64,000 bases of DNA from a virus. The notes beneath the pieces are model-generated. The model worked only from the letters and a program-made list of their open reading frames with translations, had not been told where the DNA came from and did not search any database. Positions 12,301 through 19,993 of the stretch are shown here, piece after piece. Each line of letters starts with the position of its first letter. Position 1 is the first letter of the stretch. The stretch spans positions 26,121 to 90,120 of IMG/VR virus record IMGVR_UViG_3300034093_001057; one strand, written 5' to 3'. Position numbers and translations under genes: made by a program.

Positions 12301-12718
12301 TATTATTTAAATTAACACCATTGATGTCTAAAAGATTTTGTGTAGTTTGGATACTAGTAACTTTCAAATAACCTTGAGCGGCTAAGTTTCTTTTAGGAGT
12401 ATAGCTTACTAAGTTTGCTAACTTGATTACTGAGTCTCTGCGTTCAGCAGTGTCAATAAAGTTTTCACGAGAGTTTAAGTCGTTTCTAAAAGCAAGACCC
12501 TGACCCATATAAGCCATAACGTCAAGCAGAGCAATAAACTCTGAACTTTCAATATAGTCGTTAAAAGTTTCAGGATAATATAATTGCAAATAGTCTATAA
12601 AACTCTTTCTAAGAGTTTCATAGTCATAGCTTCTAAAATCCGCTTCTCTGAATGTCTGGTAAATCTGCTTCCAGTCATTGACTCCAAAAAGTCCGCTTTG
12701 TCTAGATGATGTTGCCAT
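9332..12718 (-). CDS. gp6: Baseplate wedge subunit gp6
   Basis: Protein of 1128 residues. The N-terminal half is typical of T4-like gp6: DWKQIYQTFREADFRSYDY, then a segment on a local membrane-free fold (ALLDVMAYMGQGLAFRND) and REPLSEIKQRAPTRYYTQNR, the block shared with J-like baseplate proteins. T4 gp6 is about 660 residues, so this version is much longer; the additional sequence is beta-rich and lies mainly in the middle. gp6 dimers form the ring of the baseplate wedge that holds gp7, gp53 and gp25. It sits downstream of gp25 and upstream of the giant structural protein, as in marine T4-like phages. A late-promoter-like octamer lies 26 bases upstream of the ATG. Confidence 0.92.
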   Translation of the reverse strand: MATSSRQSGLFGVNDWKQIYQTFREADFRSYDYETLRKSFIDYLQLYYPETFNDYIESSEFIALLDVMAYMGQGLAFRNDLNSRENFIDTAERRDSVIKLANLVSYTPKRNLAAQGYLKVTSIQTTQNLLDINGVNLNNIPILWNDPANPNWLEQFNTIINATLVDTQRIGRPGNSTDIVNVTTNEYSIKIPDNSLPIAPFTSSVDGQNMSFELVSVTSLGEDYIYEIPPDPSSRFNILYRNDKLGYGSPETGFFFYFKQGTLQNFDFNLEQQISNQTVDIGSIQGVNNTDTWLYQLNNNNGDRTLWRKVDNVYADAYLQTEFSDKKIFSVNSRFNDQVTYIFGDGVFSEVPVGLFRAYVRSSNAQTYVIDPSEMQGITVAFTYVNRQGRNETLTLGLELPLAVSNAQVREPLSEIKQRAPTRYYTQNRMVNGEDYNNFPYTLYSSIIKSKAINRSSVGISKNFDLLDPTGKYSSTNSFGSDGALYQNDTDGFLELTIDNISDIIAFFNNTLASVLAENKANQYYIQNYPRYTITNTQVAPNNTWVYWQTSSVDASSESGYFYNISGSNNTPASLGTFTTTNAKYVTTGSILRFRAPSGFYYDANNRLVAGIPANSEQYFIWTTVLNVIGDGSNNGEGGFANGTGPVTLNGYVPSGSILVSVIPVFDNSLSATLINECVVRMELEQNFTLVFNNALTINQERWTIRPITDENYFVKFQSMGSGRYTVTLKSLTYYFGSVADTRFTFARDELVYDPFTGKIIQDFINVLQVNSQPNSSQSLGKDVKVNILGQTVQSDGYVDDFQVEIAATDVNNSQLILNPDFFQQITGYDNTGSNIGIYVFFRLIQDAINLSREVIVPSTDVVYQFATKTQVEVVKYDYPLGQLFYAYTENKFYKSVQDQTVTIPSYVLVEQLEYSVKPGRQGLSFQYRHNSNNTTRIDPATTNIIDLYVVTQSYYTAYQNWIQDSTNTIPMPDMPTINQLNQEYSQVQNFKMLSDSVVLNSVVFKPLFGPKAEPALRATIKVIKQSKTNASDSEIRSAVLTAMNEYFNINNWNFGDTFFFSELSAYLHAECGELISSAVLVPNDPSKRFGDLYEIKCMPYEIFANGAVANDVLVVAALTPAELQIGR

Positions 12719-12743
12719 AATAAGTCTCGGTTAATATATACTA

Positions 12744-12751
12744 TATTTATC
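12744..12751 (-). promoter_or_regulatory. Late-promoter-like octamer GATAAATA before gp6
   Basis: The minus strand reads GATAAATA, one base from the T4 late consensus TATAAATA, 26 bases upstream of the gp6 start and in the 63-base gap after gp25. It matches octamers before many other structural genes here, and the window encodes a gp55-type sigma factor. Confidence 0.5.
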
Positions 12752-12781
12752 ATTTTGAAAAACCGAGAGTTTTATGATTTA

Positions 12782-13231
12782 TTAAATTCTAGAGGCTACA
12801 CTAGTATCTTGATTAAAAAATACATTTAAAACTAATGCTTGATTGAATGGAGTTACTGCCATTTCTACTTCTATTAGTATACCGTTGTCACGAGGATAAA
12901 TATTTACATAGTTAAGTTGAAGTCTTGGATCTAAACTAGCAACTCTTCTGACTTCAGTTTCTAACTGCTGCTGCGTATCAAAATTATTAGGCTCAAATAC
13001 AAAACTCCAAAGAGTAGTTCCATATCCTGGTTGTCCTACTTTTTGTCCTAAGGGTATATTAAGTGCATTTATAAAGTCTTGAATAACTAGTTGACTATCC
13101 ACCATTCTAAACTTTTTACCAAATACGATAGGATCAGTTATACCGCCGGTGCCGGCATCACTACCGGGCCTAGCGTTAGTAGTTTTTGGTTTGTCTGCAT
13201 TTATTGTACTGAATCCGATGTATGTTGGCAT
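12782..13231 (-). CDS. gp25: Baseplate wedge subunit gp25 (lysozyme-like GPW/gp25 fold)
   Basis: Protein of 149 residues; T4 gp25 has 132. The GPW/gp25 hallmarks are visible: VIQDFINALNIPLGQKVGQP in the first half, YGTTLWSFVFEPN, ETEVRRVASLDPRLQLNYV, and a final beta strand IEVEMAV. The name lysozyme-like is historical; in known phages gp25 is structural, bridging wedge gp6 and the sheath-nucleating part of the baseplate. It lies between gp5 and gp6. The first 35 residues are Gly/Thr/Pro-rich and are an addition relative to T4. Confidence 0.92.
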   Translation of the reverse strand: MPTYIGFSTINADKPKTTNARPGSDAGTGGITDPIVFGKKFRMVDSQLVIQDFINALNIPLGQKVGQPGYGTTLWSFVFEPNNFDTQQQLETEVRRVASLDPRLQLNYVNIYPRDNGILIEVEMAVTPFNQALVLNVFFNQDTSVASRI

Positions 13232-13246
13232 GATGTATTTATTCTT

Positions 13247-16200
13247 TTATTGTTGGTTACTTATTGCGTCTATTCTTGCTTGATAGTCTCTTTTCTTAGC
13301 AAATAGTGCATCAAGTTTTGCTTGTACTTCATCTTTTTTACGTTTAACTTCGGGATCGCCGGCTGGAGAATTTTGCTCTTCTGTTAATACAGCTATACCC
13401 TCTGTTTGTTTTACCCTTAATATTTGTATATTTACACCCTGTATCTTTTCTCTAAGATCAATTATTTCTCTGTCCACTCGTCTTATATCAGTTAAGCTTT
13501 GTACAGCCTGTCTAGAAACTTCTCCAGTAAAAGTTGGATTAGGTATTCCTGGATCTCCTAACAATGAAACTGTTTTCTGATTGATAGATTCTCTGTTAGT
13601 AGTGTTTACTGCAACTGATAATGTTCTAGATTTTCCTTTGCCGCCAAACAATGATTTTACAGCAGAAATAGCAGACATTGCACCAGCAATAGATCCTATC
13701 GGCAATCCTGAAAGAGATTTTGCTAGTCCACCTGATAATCCACTAGTTATACCTCCTAGTCCACCTGTTAAGCTACTAGTTATACCTCCTAGTCCACCTG
13801 TTAAGCTACTAGTTATACCTCCTAATCCGCCTGTTAAGCTACCGGTTATACCGCCTAGTCCACCTGATAATCCGCTAGTTAAACTGCTCAAGTCACCTGG
13901 TAATTTTGGAAGAGGTAAATTATTCATTGCAGAGCTAAAAGATCCAGTGACTAATGACGATATTTGACCAGATCCGGGAATGCTAGTTAAATTTGGTAAT
14001 GCTTTATCAGTAAAAGATGCAATTGATTTCAATCCACCGGGCATATTGATTATCCCGCTAGCTATATTAGTAGATTCCAAGAGTGAAGTGCCAGTGAATC
14101 CCTGTAATGCTTGAGCACCTAACGAACTAACGGGATTTAATTTACTAATAACATCTGCGCTAGCTTGCCCTACTACATTAGAAAGTGAATCAGAAACTAT
14201 TTGCTGACTACTAACCGAAGTACCTAAATTAGTAGCTACTCCAGCTCTGAAAGAAGGGAATGACAAGTTTATTGCAGAAAATGTAGAGCCCACAATACCG
14301 GTATTACTTGCTATCGGGCCACTAATACTTGGTGATATAGACATCGCATTTACTGCTTGTGAAATTCCGCCGAAGCCTTCTATTGTGTTTGTTGCTTCTG
14401 TCACAGATGCGGTAGCTAAACCTATGTCTCTTAGTACAGAAGAATCAGTAGTATTTTTATTAACTACAGTTCTTACTGTAGTTACTGTGTTACTTAAACC
14501 AGAGTTAACACCTGAAAAAACCACTCCTGCTATTTGACCTGATGTTTCTCTTCCTGTAATTACACCCGTATTAGTTAACGCTGTTTGTGATTGTCGCAGT
14601 GTTGTAACAACCGTGTTAGTTTGAGATTGTATTTGTCTAGTATAGGTACTTAAATTCTCTGCACCAGAGTTACCAGTAAACAATGTACTTGGCATAGCCT
14701 GCGTAATATTAGCCCCTGAACTTACTAATGAATTAATTAGCCTATCTGATCCCGGTTTCAAGACACCAGCACTTGCTAGTTGCGCCGGGCTTTGTGCAAA
14801 TGCTCCTATCGCAGCGATTCTTGACGAACCCACATTTACTACGGATGCTCCTCGTTGTATAGCCGAAGATAGAGGTCCTGAAGCTGCTTGCTGAGCAGTA
14901 GCACCTATTAGTGCAGTAGTAGCTGAACTGTTTAAAGATTTGCTAATGGCTCCGGCAGTAGGCGAGGACAATGCAGTTGCTAGTCTTGCCGGCACAGCAC
15001 CTGTTCTAAGTCCTGCTTGTACTACATTAGATAAAGCTGAACTAGGACCCTGAGGTAGTTGTGAAGAAGAACTTAGATCAACCTTTATGTCTACTCCTTG
15101 ACCTGCATGAGCCCATGGCGCGTGAGCAGGTGCCCTAGATGTTACACTCATCAACTTACCAGGCGCTGCGGTAAATCCCTTTTGATTATCAAAAAGAGTA
15201 TCAGTGTGCGCTATTAAAGGAGTAGGTGCTGCATCTAAAGGAATAATAGGAGATTTACCTGTGTTTAAATTTATTAGTCCTCCGTTTATAAAAGTTAATG
15301 CAGTACTTGAGAATGAAGCTATACCGGTAGCTTGAAGACTCATTGCTCCTAAAACTTTAGTTGTAACCATTCCTAAAGCAGAAGTTATTAAGTTCATACC
15401 TATAGATTGTGTTAATGATTTATCAGTGGCTATATTCATGTTTTCTGCATGAATATTTAAATTTTTAGCCGCGTGTATATTCAAGTCATTGTCAGCGTGT
15501 AAATTTAGATCACCGTGAGTTCTTAAGTTAATGGAATTTGTAGAGTAAATGTCTACTGTACCTTCTTTACCTAATTCTATATACGATTGTCCGTTGGAGT
15601 GTAGAACCATTAATGTTTGTCCGTCATCACTCATAAGTATTTGATGACCTTTTGCTGTTCTTATTCGGACTAACTGATCTCTACCTATAACATCACCGTC
15701 ATCCATTACAATAGAATGTCCGCCGCGTCTAGATATCACTCGTAATTTTTGATCAATGTTTGTTGGGTTATTTTTTATATTTTCAGCAATTGTTTCATCA
15801 TCAAAACCTCCTTCATATATAGGTCTACCGGGTGTGCTTACTCCCCATCCCACTCTACTAGAAGTTTCTCGTTGTGCGCTTGATGATATCGGACCTCTCA
15901 CTGGATCTCTTATTATACCTTGCTGTTCCATGATAGCCGCTGTATAACTATGTACTGGTTTGGTTGCAGTTATAAAACCCGGCTTGTTAGATTCAGCTTG
16001 GTTATTTGTATTCATATTTGTAGTAGGTAGTCTGGGCGCCCCTCCGTAAGTAGAACCCTCGCTATCATTATTGAATGATACATTTTCTTGTTGATCGGTA
16101 AAAGTTGCACCAATAGCAGGAACCATATGTAAAGTTTCTGGGTCCGGTACGCACCCTATGTAAAAACCATAGTTTACATCCCCGTTAACAAAAACACAAA

Positions 16201-16525
16201 TTACAGTAGTTCCTATATCGGGAGGGGCGTGCCACTCACCATATGACGATGGATTGTGTTTAAAATCTCCAGAACCCTCACTACTTGAAGTTGGTCTAAC
16301 ACTTCCAAAAAAGTTAGTCATATATCTCACAGTTACCCAACCAGAAGAATTCTCTGGATCTAAACTGTTTAAACCGGATATGTAAACTTTAAGCCTACCT
16401 GCCCTGACAGGGTCAATATTATCTTTTACTATACCAAACACAGGAGAAGACCTGATAAATGCTCCACCTGAGTCAGGTTTATATGCGTTCAATGTTCCTC
16501 TAGGTTTGAATACGTTTTCAGCCAT
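13247..16525 (-). CDS. gp5: Baseplate central spike/hub subunit gp5-like, without a lysozyme domain
   Basis: Protein of 1092 residues. Residues about 25-140 form the gp5/VgrG OB-fold (VKDNIDPVRAGRLKVYISGL, then GEWHAPPDIGTTVICVFVNG, YGFYIGCVPD). Residues about 270-400 give the triple-stranded beta-helix needle, with short periodic units such as GDLNLHADNDLNIHAAKNLNIH. Between and after these I see no T4-lysozyme motif, unlike T4 gp5. The second half is low-complexity Ser/Ala/Gly/Thr, contains tandem 11-residue LTGGLGGITSS units, and ends in a charged coiled coil (DREIIDLREKIQGVNIQ to the C-terminus). Role: trimeric membrane-piercing spike under the hub; the PAAR protein at 60077 would be its tip. 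The missing lysozyme may be replaced by the domain on the tape measure protein. Confidence 0.88.
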   Translation of the reverse strand: MAENVFKPRGTLNAYKPDSGGAFIRSSPVFGIVKDNIDPVRAGRLKVYISGLNSLDPENSSGWVTVRYMTNFFGSVRPTSSSEGSGDFKHNPSSYGEWHAPPDIGTTVICVFVNGDVNYGFYIGCVPDPETLHMVPAIGATFTDQQENVSFNNDSEGSTYGGAPRLPTTNMNTNNQAESNKPGFITATKPVHSYTAAIMEQQGIIRDPVRGPISSSAQRETSSRVGWGVSTPGRPIYEGGFDDETIAENIKNNPTNIDQKLRVISRRGGHSIVMDDGDVIGRDQLVRIRTAKGHQILMSDDGQTLMVLHSNGQSYIELGKEGTVDIYSTNSINLRTHGDLNLHADNDLNIHAAKNLNIHAENMNIATDKSLTQSIGMNLITSALGMVTTKVLGAMSLQATGIASFSSTALTFINGGLINLNTGKSPIIPLDAAPTPLIAHTDTLFDNQKGFTAAPGKLMSVTSRAPAHAPWAHAGQGVDIKVDLSSSSQLPQGPSSALSNVVQAGLRTGAVPARLATALSSPTAGAISKSLNSSATTALIGATAQQAASGPLSSAIQRGASVVNVGSSRIAAIGAFAQSPAQLASAGVLKPGSDRLINSLVSSGANITQAMPSTLFTGNSGAENLSTYTRQIQSQTNTVVTTLRQSQTALTNTGVITGRETSGQIAGVVFSGVNSGLSNTVTTVRTVVNKNTTDSSVLRDIGLATASVTEATNTIEGFGGISQAVNAMSISPSISGPIASNTGIVGSTFSAINLSFPSFRAGVATNLGTSVSSQQIVSDSLSNVVGQASADVISKLNPVSSLGAQALQGFTGTSLLESTNIASGIINMPGGLKSIASFTDKALPNLTSIPGSGQISSLVTGSFSSAMNNLPLPKLPGDLSSLTSGLSGGLGGITGSLTGGLGGITSSLTGGLGGITSSLTGGLGGITSGLSGGLAKSLSGLPIGSIAGAMSAISAVKSLFGGKGKSRTLSVAVNTTNRESINQKTVSLLGDPGIPNPTFTGEVSRQAVQSLTDIRRVDREIIDLREKIQGVNIQILRVKQTEGIAVLTEEQNSPAGDPEVKRKKDEVQAKLDALFAKKRDYQARIDAISNQQ
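13745..13876 (-). repeat. Four tandem 33-bp units inside gp5
   Basis: Four head-to-tail 33-bp units start at 13745, 13778, 13811 and 13844. The first two are identical; the third and fourth carry a few substitutions. In frame, each encodes 11 residues of the type LTGGLGGITSS. The array keeps the reading frame whatever its copy number, so the length of this flexible segment could vary between relatives. Confidence 0.9.
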
Positions 16526-16536
16526 TTTTTTAACCT

Positions 16537-18657
16537 TTAATCATCTGTTGTTGATGTTGTACCGAGTCTAAACGGTATTTGTATAGTAGATTCAGCAGGA
16601 ACTGGATTAATTTGTGGTACTATATTAGTTACTAAGTTCTTAATAAATCCAGTATTGGACGTAGTTACATTACTGTTTGTTGTAGTGGGACCTGTTCCGG
16701 TAGTTTTAGGACCTATAGTAGAGTCAGTAAACTGGTAAGTCATTTTACATGTTAACACTTGTTTGAATACTCCTCCTGAAAAAGTACTGTCTACGTTTAC
16801 TACTTGATAACTTATTCCTTTAATATTAGCTGTTTCCGGATAGTTCCAAAATCTAATTTGATCATTAATAGAAAGAGTGCCTGTATTGTAATTATAATCT
16901 TTTGCTTCTCTAAAATCTAATTCTATAAAAACTTGTCCGCCGTTAGCACTAATAGTAAAGTTGTTTGCTCCATAAAATTGATTGTAAACTTGATTAGGGC
17001 TATCTATTGTGTCTTCCATTAAAAAGTCCGGGTCGCCTAATATTGTTATCTTTGCCTCAGCAAAACTTTTAGGATCAGATAAATCAGTTAATACACTGTT
17101 TTCAGCAGCAAGGTTCGTATCTGTAGGGGCCCCGGTGTTATCTCCATTAACCGATTGAGTACCAAGAATACGAGGAGTTTCTGGTGCTATACCTGGACCT
17201 GAATTTTCATTTATATCCGGAAGATTATTTGGATTAAATATTATCATAAAATAATTGTTATCCAATCGCTGTTCGTATTCAAGCACTTCAGAATTTTGAC
17301 CAGTATACCAGTATTCGTATCGTTTACTAGGTCCATAATATCCTATGCCAGGATTAGCTAACGGATTAATAATAACAGGGGTATCATACTTTTGTAGTAC
17401 GTATGTTATGATATAAGCATAGTCTTTTATTTTAGGATCCCATATACCACCAGAAACACGGGCGCTTAATGTATACCAAGAAAAGCTTTTACTAGAATTT
17501 GATATAATCCTTCTGTCGCGTTTAGTTGGATCAGGTTCAAGATCGGTAGTTTGTATTTGTCTTAACGCATCTGTCAGATAACTGCTTTGTTTTATTATTT
17601 GACTTATTCCTTGCATTATAGAAATTTTTTCAAAAGTAAACTCTTTTTTAGTAGGATCATATGCTGCTCCCTGGCGTTCATTTACCTGATTGACAGTCAG
17701 AGCACCACTACCTGATGTTCTAAGTTTCTCTATATCACTATCATTAACTATAGATGCTTTTGCTATAGGATTATCTGTTGAATTTGGTGAATCCGGAAAT
17801 CCATGGTATTCTAGCCTATAAAGAGTTGGCTTTATGTCATTATTATATTCTAATCTAAGTTGCTCATTATTAAGACCGTCTATTAGTTGTTGTAACGATT
17901 CCCCTACTGTACTTGCAGAAATAGAAACAGCATTATTTATAAATCCTTTTTTTGTGCCGAATCCGGTGTTTTGATCTATAGGGCTTGCTATAATATCATA
18001 AACAGTTGCTTTTCCGTCAATTTTAAATTTTATGTTTGTAATAGTTAAAAAGTAATACCTATTAAAAAGTCTGTTACTATCATTATTAAAATCTAGCGAT
18101 ACATCATCATATTGTTGATTACCCGACATTAAGTTTCCATTCTTATCATACCCTAAAAACCCAACACTTAACACAAAAGGCATTCGTGTGGGATTATTAG
18201 GAAATGAAGTAGCAACAGCAAAACTATCTCTAGCTTTTTTTAAATTGCTTATAAAAGAAAATCCATATGGTTCTATAATCTTAAATGAAATATTAGTTAC
18301 ATTAGTAAATGTATGATTTGTTGCACCGGTTTTATTTTTTATTACTAAGTCATCTATATAATAATCTAGTTCAAATCCCGGTGCTGTATTAGAAGTAGTA
18401 TTGTTTATGCCGCCGTTTTGTGCTACTAAGTAAGCGGTATTAGTGTCATTCAAAATAGTACCGTCTTTTGCATTAGTTGACCTAAACAAATCCATTCCGG
18501 TTGGTGTTACTAAGTATAAGCCAATTTGATAATTATAACTAGAATAATAACCTAAAGGATTTTTAGTTCTTCTACCTGGTTTATTTTCAATATTAGGAGG
18601 TGTAACATTATAAAATCTAAATTCATCAGATGAATCATCATTTACTGTATTTGTCAT
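16537..18657 (-). CDS. Virion structural protein, probable baseplate hub component
   Basis: Protein of 706 residues between gp53 and gp5, a location used for hub-like proteins in marine T4-like phages. Visible blocks are YNYQIGLYLVTPTGMDLFR, KATVYDIIASPIDQ followed by SISASTVGESLQQLIDGLN, ITILGDPDFLMED in the last third, and QVVNVDSTFSGGVFKQVLTC before a Thr/Asn-rich tail. The ILGDPDF and VTSTFSGG-type blocks recall the tube-like domains of gp27/gpD hub proteins, so it may fill the gp27 role, but I cannot confirm this by alignment. No enzymatic motif, signal peptide or membrane segment is apparent. It starts one base downstream of gp53 and precedes gp5 by 11 bases. Confidence 0.65.
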   Translation of the reverse strand: MTNTVNDDSSDEFRFYNVTPPNIENKPGRRTKNPLGYYSSYNYQIGLYLVTPTGMDLFRSTNAKDGTILNDTNTAYLVAQNGGINNTTSNTAPGFELDYYIDDLVIKNKTGATNHTFTNVTNISFKIIEPYGFSFISNLKKARDSFAVATSFPNNPTRMPFVLSVGFLGYDKNGNLMSGNQQYDDVSLDFNNDSNRLFNRYYFLTITNIKFKIDGKATVYDIIASPIDQNTGFGTKKGFINNAVSISASTVGESLQQLIDGLNNEQLRLEYNNDIKPTLYRLEYHGFPDSPNSTDNPIAKASIVNDSDIEKLRTSGSGALTVNQVNERQGAAYDPTKKEFTFEKISIMQGISQIIKQSSYLTDALRQIQTTDLEPDPTKRDRRIISNSSKSFSWYTLSARVSGGIWDPKIKDYAYIITYVLQKYDTPVIINPLANPGIGYYGPSKRYEYWYTGQNSEVLEYEQRLDNNYFMIIFNPNNLPDINENSGPGIAPETPRILGTQSVNGDNTGAPTDTNLAAENSVLTDLSDPKSFAEAKITILGDPDFLMEDTIDSPNQVYNQFYGANNFTISANGGQVFIELDFREAKDYNYNTGTLSINDQIRFWNYPETANIKGISYQVVNVDSTFSGGVFKQVLTCKMTYQFTDSTIGPKTTGTGPTTTNSNVTTSNTGFIKNLVTNIVPQINPVPAESTIQIPFRLGTTSTTDD

Positions 18658-18658
18658 C

Positions 18659-18970
18659 TTAAATGCCTAACACCTGTTTTAATGTGCTCATTTTAGGTAT
18701 ATAAATTGATATACCTGCAACAAAGTCAAAATATGGATCGTAACCTAGTTTGTTGGGATTGCGTTCAGCAAATACCCACCATAATCTAGAATCACTATAT
18801 AAGTCATAGGCTAGCATATCAGGCCTAAATTCATAAACTTGAGGTATAATATATAATACATCAGAAGCTAACTTAGGTATAGGTCTGTACCTCAATGTAT
18901 CTAGATACTTATCATCATTAATATCTGTCAGATAATAAGGACTTGTTGCAGGATATATACTATTTGACAT
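18659..18970 (-). CDS. gp53: Baseplate wedge subunit gp53
   Basis: About 103 residues, shorter than T4 gp53 (about 196) and similar to marine T4-like versions. Characteristic blocks: PYYLTDINDDKYLDTLRYRP, QVYEFRPDMLAYDLYSDSRLW, WWVFAERNPNKLGYDP and a final GISIYIPKMSTL, the short LysM-like core used in wedge assembly. Two in-frame ATGs exist. I prefer 18970, which overlaps the gp48 stop as TAATG and lies 9 bases after an AAAGG ribosome site; the ATG at 18976 is only 3 bases from that site. Confidence 0.85.
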   Translation of the reverse strand: MSNSIYPATSPYYLTDINDDKYLDTLRYRPIPKLASDVLYIIPQVYEFRPDMLAYDLYSDSRLWWVFAERNPNKLGYDPYFDFVAGISIYIPKMSTLKQVLGI

Positions 18971-19863
18971 TACCATATACCTTTTGTAGTTAAACTACCG
19001 TTAGCATATTGTTCTAAACTAAATTTGTCTCTGATGTCATTTCTAGAAACAACTGGATATGCTGTTAACTGTATTTGTATCTGTGTAGGAACATATGTTG
19101 CGTCAGTAAATTTACCCGGTCTCGGCGGAGAGAATACTGTAGGTGGTGCTTCTCCGCCGGGCAATAAAGTTAACCCTAGTCTGGCTATTCGCTGTATTAT
19201 TGTGGGCTCTTTTGCTTGTGTTCCTTCTTGAGCACCGGTTGGTGGCTCGTTATTTGGAACCGGGGACGGAGACTCAAGTTGCGCCCTTATATAATCTACT
19301 TTATCAGGTAGACTATAGTTAAAACTAGTAATTACTATAGGATGATTATTGAACTGATAAGTGCCTAACCCTGATAGAAAACACAACGGGGGAGGAGTAC
19401 CGTTCACTGGCATTTGATCTCGACCATAAAACATTTTAGTAACTGATTTAAAAAAGTGTATAACTGCTAACATATAGTTGGCTTCTTCAGTATCTTGCGC
19501 TGTAAAGGTAGCAGTTATTGAAATTTGATCTACACTACTGTTTCTGTACTGATAAATTTTATAATTAGAATGAACAGGTTCTGTAGGTTCATAGTTTGCA
19601 GCATAACTTACCTGAATTTGTGGTGTGTAAGGGAATATCACACCTTTAGTGCCGTTAAGGGGTTTAAGTATACCTGGCTTTGATGCTTTATATAAATATG
19701 TTGCATCCGGCGCTAGGCTTAGTCGCACTCTCCAGTCATTCTGCGCCTGTTCAAATTGATTGTTAGTTGCAGATTCTTGTGTGCGAGTTATATCCCCAGG
19801 CAAGCCGGCAAGCTTGCCAAGACCTTTTCTTATTAGACTTTGTGTAAACGGACTTATTGCCAT
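18970..19863 (-). CDS. gp48: Baseplate tail-tube cap protein gp48-like
   Basis: Protein of 297 residues, first gene of the minus-strand baseplate cluster. Typical blocks of the gp48/gp54 family in marine T4-like phages: GVIFPYTPQIQVSYAANYEP, VHSNYKIYQYRNSSVDQIS, ATFTAQDTEEANYMLAVIHF, PPPLCFLSGLGTYQFNNHPI and TSFNYSLPDKVDYIR. gp48 and the related gp54 cap the baseplate and start tail-tube polymerisation; the two are hard to separate by eye, so gp54 remains possible. A late-promoter-like octamer on the minus strand lies 34 bases upstream of the start. Confidence 0.75.
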   Translation of the reverse strand: MAISPFTQSLIRKGLGKLAGLPGDITRTQESATNNQFEQAQNDWRVRLSLAPDATYLYKASKPGILKPLNGTKGVIFPYTPQIQVSYAANYEPTEPVHSNYKIYQYRNSSVDQISITATFTAQDTEEANYMLAVIHFFKSVTKMFYGRDQMPVNGTPPPLCFLSGLGTYQFNNHPIVITSFNYSLPDKVDYIRAQLESPSPVPNNEPPTGAQEGTQAKEPTIIQRIARLGLTLLPGGEAPPTVFSPPRPGKFTDATYVPTQIQIQLTAYPVVSRNDIRDKFSLEQYANGSLTTKGIW

Positions 19864-19877
19864 TGATTAATTCCTAT

Positions 19878-19885
19878 GATAAATA
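19878..19885 (+). promoter_or_regulatory. Late-promoter-like octamer GATAAATA (plus arm of a divergent pair)
   Basis: GATAAATA on the plus strand faces the gp55 operon, 108 bases before its ATG. With the mirrored octamer at 19897-19904 it forms an inverted pair separated by 11 bases, so transcription could start outward in both directions. Confidence 0.4.
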
Positions 19886-19896
19886 GTATCTCATTG

Positions 19897-19904
19897 TATT
19901 TATC
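19897..19904 (-). promoter_or_regulatory. Late-promoter-like octamer GATAAATA before gp48
   Basis: The minus strand reads GATAAATA 34 bases upstream of the gp48 ATG, the distance expected for a -10 element plus leader. It probably drives the whole baseplate cluster gp48-gp53-hub-gp5-gp25. Confidence 0.55.
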
Positions 19905-19936
19905 ATTCAAAAAATCGCCAAATTTTCCCTTTGTAC

Positions 19937-19965
19937 TTGATATAAGTGCATGATTTGTATATAGT
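19937..19965 (+). promoter_or_regulatory. Sigma70-like early promoter before the gp55 operon
   Basis: TTGATA, a 17-base spacer and TATAGT, close to the host sigma70 consensus (TTGACA-17-TATAAT), 29 bases upstream of the gp55 ATG at 19994. It would allow the late sigma factor and the recombination genes to be made by host polymerase before the late phase. Confidence 0.55.
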
Positions 19966-19993
19966 TTAACTTCTACAATTACTAAGAGGTATT

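Noticed and set aside
13236-13244. Late promoter for gp25
   Set aside because: The minus strand reads GAATAAATA, but it is 5 bases from the gp25 ATG, too close for a normal promoter; co-transcription from the gp48 side is simpler.
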